Part shown: positions 17,861 to 24,637 of the stretch, one piece after another | Layout: each line of letters opens with the position of its first letter | How positions within the stretch are numbered: position 1 is the stretch's first letter | Source of the DNA: Planctomycetaceae bacterium | GTDB taxonomy: Bacteria > Planctomycetota > Planctomycetia > Planctomycetales > Planctomycetaceae | Length of the DNA stretch: 64,000 bases | Assembly (NCBI GenBank): GCA_019636285.1 | Contig: JAHBXV010000015.1 | Location: forward strand, 1 to 64,000 | Direction of reading: 5' to 3' | Notes under the pieces: generated by a model | The model's input: only the letters and a program-made list of their open reading frames with translations | Told to the model about the DNA's origin: nothing | Databases searched by the model: none | Made by a program: the position numbers and the translations under genes

Positions 17861-17903
17861 GCCTCGTTCGTGCGGGACCAAGGACTCGAACCTCTGCCAT
17901 CGC

Positions 17904-18962
17904 TCACAGAATCAGCATGGCATCGCCATAGCTGAAAAAGCGGTAGTGTTCAGCGACAGCGATGCGATAGGCCTCCATCGTCAGGTCATAACCAGCGAAC
18001 GCGGCAACCAGCATGATGAGCGTCGACTTTGGCAGATGGAAATTGGTCAATAAGACGTCGACGGCCTGAAAGGCAAATCCCGGCCGGATAAAAATATCGG
18101 TGGTGCCGACCCAGGGCTGACCAAATCCCGCCTGAATGGCAGCAGTTTCCAGAGTTCGCACGCTGGTTGTCCCCACCGCGAGAATGCGCCCCCCCCGTTC
18201 GCGACATTGTCGCACGGTGGACGCTGTTTCTTCAGAGACCTGTCCCCACTCCGCGTGCATCCGGTGCTCGGAAACCACTTCGCTGGAGACGGGACGAAAT
18301 GTTCCCAGTCCCACATGCAGAGTCAATTCCGCCCGAGTCACGCCGAGCTGCGCGACGCGACTAAGCACCTCGGGCGTAAAGTGCAACCCAGCCGTGGGAG
18401 CAGCGACCGAACCCGGGTGAACCGCATAAGTCGTCTGGTAGCGTTCGCGATCAACCACGTCGGCCGCATCGCGGTGCATGTAATGAGGCAAGGGAACATC
18501 GCCCACTGATTCTAGAAGCTCCAAAGTGGATGCGTCCGCTCGCGGTCGCATCAGCCACTCGCCCGCTTCTCGTTTCTCAATCAATTCGAGTTCGAGCGTG
18601 CGATCAGCATCGGGCGACCGGAGCGTAATGGACTCTCCCGGCTGCAAGGTTCCCCGCGTCTGCCCGATCACGCGCCACGTTCCGAGCGACTCTTCCGCCA
18701 GAAATAGTCCCTCCCAGCGACCACCAGTTGCCGTGCGAATTCCCTGCAGTTTCGCGGGGATGACGCGACTGTTGTTGAGAACGAGGCAGTCGCCAGCCGA
18801 AAGCAATTCCGGCAGATCGCGAAACTTCCGGTGCCTGAACGTGCCCCGCTGGCGATCGACGACCAGCAGCCGCGAGTCGTCGCGGCGGTCCGCGGGCTGC
18901 CGGGCAATCAGTTCCGGGGGAAGGTGATAGTTAAAAGTTTCGAGCCGGTCGAAATCAGGCAT
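17904..18962 (-). CDS. queA: S-adenosylmethionine:tRNA ribosyltransferase-isomerase
   Basis: Transfers and isomerises the ribose of SAM onto 7-aminomethyl-7-deazaguanine in tRNA, forming epoxyqueuosine. Family signatures: FNYHLPPELIARQPADRRDDSRLLVVDR at the N terminus, LNNSRVIPAKL, HYMHRDA and ERYQTTYA, PTAGLHFT (about residues 175-182), LHVGLGTFRPV, and TNFHLPKSTLIMLV near the C terminus. The length of about 352 residues is normal. ATG at 18962 is preferred; an in-frame TTG at 18980 is possible. It is convergent with the PVC cytochrome gene. gluQ at 4258 acts on the same wobble base of tRNA(Asp) downstream. Confidence 0.95.
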   Translation of the reverse strand: MPDFDRLETFNYHLPPELIARQPADRRDDSRLLVVDRQRGTFRHRKFRDLPELLSAGDCLVLNNSRVIPAKLQGIRTATGGRWEGLFLAEESLGTWRVIGQTRGTLQPGESITLRSPDADRTLELELIEKREAGEWLMRPRADASTLELLESVGDVPLPHYMHRDAADVVDRERYQTTYAVHPGSVAAPTAGLHFTPEVLSRVAQLGVTRAELTLHVGLGTFRPVSSEVVSEHRMHAEWGQVSEETASTVRQCRERGGRILAVGTTSVRTLETAAIQAGFGQPWVGTTDIFIRPGFAFQAVDVLLTNFHLPKSTLIMLVAAFAGYDLTMEAYRIAVAEHYRFFSYGDAMLIL

Positions 18963-19086
18963 TCGCGTTCGTGTCGTCAAAAAGTGTTGTCACATGGCGA
19001 GCATCACATCGTAACCCAAGAAAGCCTCGAATGGCTCGCTGACGGTGAATCGGTTTCACCGGTCGATCTTCAGTTCGGGATGTGAC

Positions 19087-20193
19087 ATGCACCCGCGACA
19101 CCGCATTGCATTCTGCATCACGGAACTCGACCGAGGCGGTGCCGAGGGCGCGCTGACTCGGCTGGTCACGGGACTGGACCGGAGTTTCTGGGAACCCCGA
19201 GTTATCTGCCTGGGCCCCGAAGGGCACTTCACAAGCGTGCTGTTGGAGGCAGGCATTCCCGTTGTCACGCTGGGTGGCCGGGGGCCGATGTCGTTGCCGC
19301 GGGTCTGGTACCGCCTGGTTCGTGAATTCAGAGCGTTCCGCCCGGCAATCGTGCAGTCTTTCCTCTTCCATGCCAACGTGTTGGGAACACTCGCCGCGGC
19401 GCGAGCCGGAGTTCCCGCGCGACTCACCGGGCACCGTGTTTCGGATCGCCGGTCGCGATGGTTCGGGCGCGTCGAACGCTGGGTCGATCGCTGGGTGACC
19501 CGACGCATCTGCGTCAGCCAGGGCGTCGCGGACTATCTGCATCGCGAGTTCGGGTTCGATCCGGCGCGAACCGATGTAATCCCCAACACGATTAGCCCGT
19601 CCGACTGGCAGGTTCCGGCCGCCGATCTGACCCAGTTTGGGTTCGGCCTCAACCACACGGTGCTGCTTACGGTGGGACGACTCGACCGCCAGAAAGGGAC
19701 CGACATATTAGTGAACACTGCCTCGCTGTTGCGATCGACTCATCCCGATTTGCGGTGGCTGGTTGTCGGACCGGGCGATCCCGTTCCCTGGCGGAATCTG
19801 GCGGCACGGAACGGAGTGGCCGAACTCATCCATTTTGCGGGCCCCCGAGACGACGTGGCGGCCCTGATGAACGCAGCTCAGGCACTGGTGCTGGCCTCGC
19901 GATGGGAAGGAATGCCCAACGTGGTCTTGGAAGCGATGGCGGCCGGTTGCCCTGTCATTTCGACCAAAGTTGAAGGGGTTGTGGAGTTGATTGAACCCAA
20001 CCGCAATGGATGGGTGGTCGCCCCCGAAAATCCGGCGGCACTGGCGTCTGCCGTCATTGGCTGTCTTGCCAACCCCGAAACCGCGCGGCGGTATGCCGCT
20101 GAGTCACAAACAATTGTCTCAGAAAAGTTTACGCACGAACGCTCGCTCGCCAAATACGACGCTCTCTATCGCCAGCTTCTCTCATCGCGATAA
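19087..20193 (+). CDS. GT4-family glycosyltransferase
   Basis: A GT-B fold glycosyltransferase of 368 residues, probably using a nucleotide-sugar to extend a cell-surface glycan or glycolipid. The N-terminal acceptor domain begins RIAFCITELDRGGAEGALTRL; the C-terminal donor domain has VLLTVGRLDRQKGTDILV and the E-x7-E signature in SRWEGMPNVVLEAMAAGCPV. ATG at 19087 is used because the family start (H-R-I-A-F-C-I-T) follows directly; the frame extends 14 codons upstream. Cytosolic or peripheral to the inner membrane. No polysaccharide cluster is adjacent, so the product is unknown. Confidence 0.9.
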   Translation: MHPRHRIAFCITELDRGGAEGALTRLVTGLDRSFWEPRVICLGPEGHFTSVLLEAGIPVVTLGGRGPMSLPRVWYRLVREFRAFRPAIVQSFLFHANVLGTLAAARAGVPARLTGHRVSDRRSRWFGRVERWVDRWVTRRICVSQGVADYLHREFGFDPARTDVIPNTISPSDWQVPAADLTQFGFGLNHTVLLTVGRLDRQKGTDILVNTASLLRSTHPDLRWLVVGPGDPVPWRNLAARNGVAELIHFAGPRDDVAALMNAAQALVLASRWEGMPNVVLEAMAAGCPVISTKVEGVVELIEPNRNGWVVAPENPAALASAVIGCLANPETARRYAAESQTIVSEKFTHERSLAKYDALYRQLLSSR

Positions 20194-20348
20194 CCGTCAA
20201 CGTCTCTCCAACCCCTTCAGAAATTTTTTCTGAAAATCTCAATTCACTGCCCCACAAGCAACTACAGCGACGCCAGGGGTAGTCAGACCGCGCTGCGTTC
20301 CGGCAACCGCTTGCATTGCGGACGGACGGATGGCATCTTGGGCCACCG

Positions 20349-20373
20349 TGGGGACGAGTGGGGAAGAGTGGTG
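20349..20373 (+). promoter_or_regulatory. Candidate MraZ operator (three TGGGN-type boxes)
   Basis: Three direct repeats at 10-bp period lie just before the mraZ start: TGGGG (20349), TGGGG (20359) and TGGTG (20369), each separated by 5 bp. Known MraZ proteins bind TGGGN direct repeats with 5-bp spacers in their own promoter. The third box is degenerate and the array ends 4 bp before the ATG, so bound MraZ might also cover the translation start. Confidence 0.7.
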
Positions 20374-20377
20374 GTGA

Positions 20378-20806
20378 ATGGCACTGACCGGGACGTATGA
20401 ACGCTCGATCGATGCCAAGAGCCGCGTCGCCATTCCCAAGCGTCTTTTACAGGATTTTGGTGAAGGCGATCTGGAGTCGCTGTTTATCGCACCAGGGACG
20501 GAGCGTTCACTTGTTCTGTACTCACCCGCCGGCTTCGACGCCCTCGCCCAGAAACTCGCCGAGCGGTCGGGGCACCAGAACTTTCTGCGGCTGTTTTACT
20601 CGAAGGCCGAGCGGGCCGATCTGGACGGGCAGGGGCGCATTCGCATCCCTGAGCGATTGTTCGAGTTCGCCGGTCTCTCGAAGGATGCCTACCTGCTGGG
20701 GATACAAGACCACATTGAAGTCTGGGATCGAGCGATCTGGGACGAATACGTGGCTCGAACAACTCCGCGGTTCGACGAACTCGCGGCGGAAGTCTTTGGG
20801 CAGTAG
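20378..20806 (+). CDS. mraZ: Transcriptional regulator MraZ
   Basis: First gene of bacterial division/cell-wall (dcw) clusters and autorepressor of that cluster. At 142 residues it has two SpoVT/AbrB-like swapped-hairpin domains: TGTYERSIDAKSRVAIPKRL (about 4-23) and SKAERADLDGQGRIRIPERL (about 80-99). Each carries the D-x-K/Q-x-R-x-x-I-P signature. Direct TGGGN-like repeats lie immediately upstream. The next gene is rsmH, as in other bacteria, but after an unusually long 665-bp gap. Confidence 0.95.
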   Translation: MALTGTYERSIDAKSRVAIPKRLLQDFGEGDLESLFIAPGTERSLVLYSPAGFDALAQKLAERSGHQNFLRLFYSKAERADLDGQGRIRIPERLFEFAGLSKDAYLLGIQDHIEVWDRAIWDEYVARTTPRFDELAAEVFGQ

Positions 20807-20913
20807 TCGCGGCACTTCATGACGGCCGCATTCCGGCGAGGGTTCTCTTCGCCCCACACGATGCCCATTAGCTTGAAATCAGATTTTTGAAGTCAAGGGG
20901 TCGTCCGAGAAAC

Positions 20914-20991
20914 CCTGACACAACCGGTTGTGCCTGTCAGAAACCTGCGGAACACCGAGCAAACGCTTCGTTGCACAGAGGTTGTGTCAGG
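20914..20991. repeat. MITE-like dispersed element, copy 1 (78 bp)
   Basis: Bounded by a perfect 12-bp inverted repeat, CCTGACACAACC (20914-20925) and GGTTGTGTCAGG (20980-20991). A related 77-bp copy lies at 52880-52956, with shared internal words such as GTTGCACAGAG/GCTGCACAGAG and GAGCAAAC/CAGGCAAAC. No coding capacity. No clear target-site duplication could be fixed by eye. Confidence 0.7.
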
Positions 20992-21150
20992 AACCTTAAG
21001 AAGGAGTTTCAGGCCGGTCGTTGACGACGCCAGTCAGCGGATACCGCCGGCTTACCGGGCTGCGCGGTTGCAGGGTCGACCATGGAAGGCTCGACAAGAG
21101 TGCCAGGCTGTGGCAGCAGCTTTGGCACAGGTCATTCGCCTCGGCGAGAG

Positions 21151-21188
21151 CCACGGTAGCACGGATGCTACCGTGGCGAGTGGCTTTT
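21151..21188 (+). terminator. Hairpin with T-tract between mraZ and rsmH
   Basis: A perfect 11-bp stem, CCACGGTAGCA / TGCTACCGTGG with a CGGA loop (21151-21176), then CGAGTGGCTTTTT. GAGCCAC just before the stem can also pair with GTGGC before the T-tract. It looks like an intrinsic terminator for the mraZ transcript or an attenuator ahead of rsmH. Confidence 0.55.
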
Positions 21189-21471
21189 TCCGGGAGGCAA
21201 TAGTCCTCCAGCAATTGTCGCGCATCTGCTTACAGCGCCAAGGGCCAATTTCTCCGCAAGGGTGTGATTCTTCCACTCTCGCGGGCTTTTCGTCGTCGCC
21301 TCGCGGCGACCGCCAGCCTCCTGACCTCAAATGGTCTTCGCGCGCGCGGCCCCTTGGCGATATACCCCCGTTGAAATAGCGGCAATTCCTGCGCGTTCGC
21401 GACGTTCGGCGACTATTCTCCGGGCGTCGAAAGCCATCGCGTCGGAAAGGGCAGGACGACGGATACCGGGG

Positions 21472-22383
21472 ATGACCAACCAACCACGCGCGGCGCGACA
21501 TGTCCCGGTCCTGGCGCGCGAAGTGCTTCAGTGGATGGCGCTTGCGCCAGGAATGGCCGTTCTGGATGGAACCGTCGGGGCAGGGGGGCATTCCCGGTTG
21601 ATGTGGGAAGCCATTCAGCCTGAAGGACGACTCCTGGGAATCGATCGCGATACGATGATGCTGCAATTCGCCCGCCAGCAACTTCCGGATGAACGCGTCG
21701 TTCTCTGCCAGGGGAGCTACGCGGATATGGAAGAATTGCGATCGCGATGCAACTTTCCCCAGCCCGATCGGATTCTCCTCGACCTCGGCCTCTCCTCTGA
21801 TCAATTGGCCGACAAGGAACGCGGGTTCGGTTTCGATGCCGGCGGCCCGCTCGACTTGCGGTTTGATACTTCACAAGGCATCCCGGCTTCGGAATTTTTG
21901 CAGACAGCCTCGGAAAACGACCTCACGGCCATGCTCCAAGATCTGGCCGATGAACCCCGAGCGGCGTCGATCGCCCGGGAAGTCGTCCTGACACGCCAGA
22001 CGAATCCTCTCCGGACGGCCGGAGACCTGGCACAGCTTTGCGAGCGCGTTCTGGGAGCACGCGGAACCGGCCCGAAAGACCGTCACCCCGCGACCAGAAC
22101 CTTTCAGGCCCTGCGAATCACCGTGAATCGGGAATTGGAACACGTCAGCCGCGGCCTGGCTGCCGCGCGGACCACGCTGGTTCCCGGCGGACTGATTGGC
22201 GTGATTACGTTTCACTCGCTGGAAGACCGTCTGGTGAAGGCAGAATTCCGCGACGAATCGTACTGGAAAGTGGTCACTCCCAAGCCAATCGCCGCCTCAC
22301 CGGCAGAGCAGAGATTTAACCCCCGCAGTCGATCGGCGAAACTCCGGGTGGCCCAGCGACTTCCGGGAAATTCGGCCGGCTGA
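21472..22383 (+). CDS. rsmH: 16S rRNA (cytosine-1402 N4)-methyltransferase
   Basis: A SAM-dependent methyltransferase (formerly MraW) acting on C1402 in the decoding centre. 303 residues. The family start HVPVLAREVLQWM is followed by the SAM loop LDGTVGAGGHSRLMWE (about residues 31-46). Then come LLDLGLSSDQLADKERGFGF, LRFDTSQG, RTFQALRITVNREL, GGLIGVITFHSLEDRLVK and a C-terminal FNPRSRSAKLRV. ATG at 21472 is chosen by homology; upstream codons in this frame look non-coding. It lies 62 bp before the LysM gene, probably one transcript with ftsL and ftsI. Confidence 0.96.
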   Translation: MTNQPRAARHVPVLAREVLQWMALAPGMAVLDGTVGAGGHSRLMWEAIQPEGRLLGIDRDTMMLQFARQQLPDERVVLCQGSYADMEELRSRCNFPQPDRILLDLGLSSDQLADKERGFGFDAGGPLDLRFDTSQGIPASEFLQTASENDLTAMLQDLADEPRAASIAREVVLTRQTNPLRTAGDLAQLCERVLGARGTGPKDRHPATRTFQALRITVNRELEHVSRGLAAARTTLVPGGLIGVITFHSLEDRLVKAEFRDESYWKVVTPKPIAASPAEQRFNPRSRSAKLRVAQRLPGNSAG

Positions 22384-22445
22384 CTCGTTGAAACGATTAC
22401 GTCTCGGATCAACACGATCCGCCAATTTTCGCAAGGATGCGAACC

Positions 22446-24344
22446 ATGGCCCGCGAAACCAAACTTGGATTGGGACTTGTCCTGATTCTGCTGACCGTCT
22501 TTGGATTCCTGGTCTACAAGCGCGCCGTCAACCCGCTTGTGACCGAAGGCGATCCGTCCGAAATCGCCCAGGTCGAGCAGAATGACTCGGAATCGCAAAC
22601 GGCTGCGAAAGAAGAAGTTCCGACTACGGAAACGATCGTCCGGACGTCCGGAGAAACGACCTCTGGCGTCTTGGCGCGGCCGGAATCGTCGAGCGACCCG
22701 TTCGCCAATGCCGCGCAATTCGAGCCTTCTAACGAGGCGGGCGAACGTACCGCCGTGAAAACGGCCACGTCTGGCTCCCGCCCGGCTTTGCCGACTGCAA
22801 TTGATGGCGACCCTTTTTCCAGTCAGGGCAATGGAGCCAATCCGGGAAAGGCCACTGTCGCCATGGATCAGTTCACCTCCCAGGATGATGGGGGCGATCC
22901 GTTTTCCGATTCGCCGTCGACGGGGAAGTCCGCTACGGTCGCGGCCAGTGAACAAACATCGGTAGACGGTGATCCGTTCGGGGCCACTTCGACGGCTGCC
23001 GCCAGACCTACCGCCACGGCCGGAAAGTCACTTCCCGCCCTGCCGACCAACGCGGATGACCCGTTCGGTGACGACGCGGAACCGGTTGAGATGGCTACCG
23101 CCGCGACCAACGATTCCAAGCCGGGGGACAGCAACGATCCGTTCACCGTCGAGCCGACGGCGACGAAAAAGTCGGAACCGGCCGCAGTCGCGCTTCCGGT
23201 ACTCGGCAACCTCGAGCCAAACGATGTCCGACCAGTAACCAGGACTCCGGAACTGACAGAAATCGAGTCGAACGATCGTGATTTCGGGGCCGACGCGGCG
23301 GCCATGGTGGAACGAGCCGTTGAGGAGAAGCCAGGCACTGATCCATTTTCGGGCGGTCCGGCGATGAGTTTCGAGCCGATTGAAGAACGTCCTGGACCGC
23401 GAACATTCCCCGCCGCGAAGTCGGCGCGACCGGTGGAACTTCTGCCGGAACCGGAAGACCCACCGGCATCGATCGCGAATCGGGCATCCGATGGCGATCC
23501 GTTCGGCACCGGTGCCAAGCCTGCGCCGGGCCTCGAGCCCGTTCCGGAAACCCGATCGGTCCCGGTCGATCCCTTTCCAGCGGCGGAAGTTCCGACAAGC
23601 CGTCCGGTGATCGGACAACAGCCGAAGATTGCGGCCCCCGCCGCCATCGAAAGCGATCCGTTTGGTAGCCCGGCCAAAACTGAATTCGAGCCTCCTGCTC
23701 GGACTCCGACCATGGTTGACTCATCCCCGGATGGTTTTGAATCGCCCGTTGAAGTCTCAAGCCCGACGTTTGGGCCCTCGAATCGTACCGCCCCATCGAG
23801 CACGCTACTTCCTGGGATTGGCGTGGGCATCGCGAATGCCGATGTTCGGCAGCCGCAAGCCGCCGATCGCCAAATCCAGGAGGGGGACAATTTCTGGTCG
23901 TTGAGCCGGGAGATCTACGGCACCGGGCGGTATTGGAAAGCGTTGCAGGCATTCAATGCCGATCGGGTTCCCGATCCGAATCGCATGAAACTCGGTACCC
24001 GCATCGCGACTCCCTCGACGGATGTGCTGGAACAGAGGCATGCGAATCTGATCCCCCGCGCGGCTATTCCGGAACTGGCGATTCAGCCGTCGTCCGGGGT
24101 CGCCAACCTGGGCGGCGAGCAGCCGGGATTCTTCATTGGAGACCAGGGAGTTCCAATGTATCGCGTGGGTTCGGAAGACACCCTCTCGACCATCGCCGAA
24201 CGCCACCTCGGCCGGTCCTCGCGATGGATCCAGGTCTTTGAGATGAATCGAGACACCCTCAAGAACGGCAATGACCTCAAGATCGGATCGGTTCTGCGAC
24301 TGCCAGCCGATGCGAGCCAGGTTCAACTGGTGAGCGACCGCTAA
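22446..24344 (+). CDS. Membrane-anchored LysM protein with ten DPF motifs
   Basis: A 632-residue bitopic protein. Residues about 7-24 form one transmembrane helix (LGLGLVLILLTVFGFLVY) after a short cytosolic N terminus, placing the rest in the periplasm. A long Pro/Ala/Thr-rich disordered region (about 30-460) carries ten DPF tripeptides, mostly as GDPF or SDPF, at irregular spacing of about 20-75 residues. Two LysM-type peptidoglycan-binding domains follow: EGDNFWSLSREIYGTGRYWK (about 480) and GSEDTLSTIAERHLGRSSRW (about 573). ATG at 22446 has AAGG 9 nt upstream; an in-frame ATG at 22437 is less well placed. It sits between rsmH and ftsL/ftsI. A role in septal wall handling is inference. Confidence 0.85.
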   Translation: MARETKLGLGLVLILLTVFGFLVYKRAVNPLVTEGDPSEIAQVEQNDSESQTAAKEEVPTTETIVRTSGETTSGVLARPESSSDPFANAAQFEPSNEAGERTAVKTATSGSRPALPTAIDGDPFSSQGNGANPGKATVAMDQFTSQDDGGDPFSDSPSTGKSATVAASEQTSVDGDPFGATSTAAARPTATAGKSLPALPTNADDPFGDDAEPVEMATAATNDSKPGDSNDPFTVEPTATKKSEPAAVALPVLGNLEPNDVRPVTRTPELTEIESNDRDFGADAAAMVERAVEEKPGTDPFSGGPAMSFEPIEERPGPRTFPAAKSARPVELLPEPEDPPASIANRASDGDPFGTGAKPAPGLEPVPETRSVPVDPFPAAEVPTSRPVIGQQPKIAAPAAIESDPFGSPAKTEFEPPARTPTMVDSSPDGFESPVEVSSPTFGPSNRTAPSSTLLPGIGVGIANADVRQPQAADRQIQEGDNFWSLSREIYGTGRYWKALQAFNADRVPDPNRMKLGTRIATPSTDVLEQRHANLIPRAAIPELAIQPSSGVANLGGEQPGFFIGDQGVPMYRVGSEDTLSTIAERHLGRSSRWIQVFEMNRDTLKNGNDLKIGSVLRLPADASQVQLVSDR

Positions 24345-24412
24345 GCCAGCCGATTCCAACGAAGATCGGCGTCGACTCGTGTCCGAGTCTGACAAGACCG
24401 GAAGGGAACAAA

Positions 24413-24637
24413 GTGTTTTTTCGGTTCGCGGCCGCGATCGCCATGATTGTCGCGATGGGGCTGACCGCAACGGCCTTGGAGAAACACAACCTGGAGTTGA
24501 ATCGGACAATTGCCCATCGCCAGTACCGACTGGAACTCTTGCGGGAGCGTGAAGCCCGTTTGCGAGCGGAAGTTCAGGGGTTGGCCACGCCTGCGGCCCT
24601 GTATCGGCAAGACGCTGCTTCCAGCTCCTCCCCATGA
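24413..24637 (+). CDS. Small FtsL-like bitopic protein
   Basis: A 74-residue protein starting at GTG 24413 with GAAGGGA upstream. It has one N-terminal membrane helix (FRFAAAIAMIVAMGLTATAL, residues 3-22) and then a charged heptad-rich segment (about 24-60, NLELNRTIAHRQYRLELLRE) predicted as a coiled coil. Size, topology and position directly before ftsI are those of FtsL, a partner of FtsB/FtsQ that regulates septal synthesis. Its stop overlaps the ftsI start in ATGA, so the two are translationally coupled. FtsL diverges too fast for a firm call from sequence alone. Confidence 0.7.
   Translation: MFFRFAAAIAMIVAMGLTATALEKHNLELNRTIAHRQYRLELLREREARLRAEVQGLATPAALYRQDAASSSSP

Larger units (their letters stand above)
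20807..21471 (+). other. Long gap between mraZ and rsmH (665 bp)
   Basis: This gap holds a MITE-like element (20914-20991) and a strong hairpin (21151-21176). An open frame at 20930-21379 is Arg/Ser-rich, starts inside the repeat, matches nothing I recognise and is most likely non-coding. In most bacteria mraZ and rsmH nearly touch, so rsmH probably has its own promoter here or is controlled by read-through past the hairpin. Confidence 0.6.

Noticed and set aside
17866-17903. GGACTCGAACC segment resembling the T-arm of a minus-strand tRNA
   Set aside because: The arms on either side do not pair into T, anticodon, D and acceptor stems, and it abuts the queA stop directly.
20216-20234. TTCAGAAA/TTTCTGAA hairpin after the GT4 gene
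   Set aside because: The T-run lies in the loop and stem rather than after it, so it is not a normal intrinsic terminator; kept out of the feature list.
20930-21379. 149-residue plus-strand frame between mraZ and rsmH
   Set aside because: Begins inside the MITE-like repeat, runs through a terminator-like hairpin and has non-coding-like composition.
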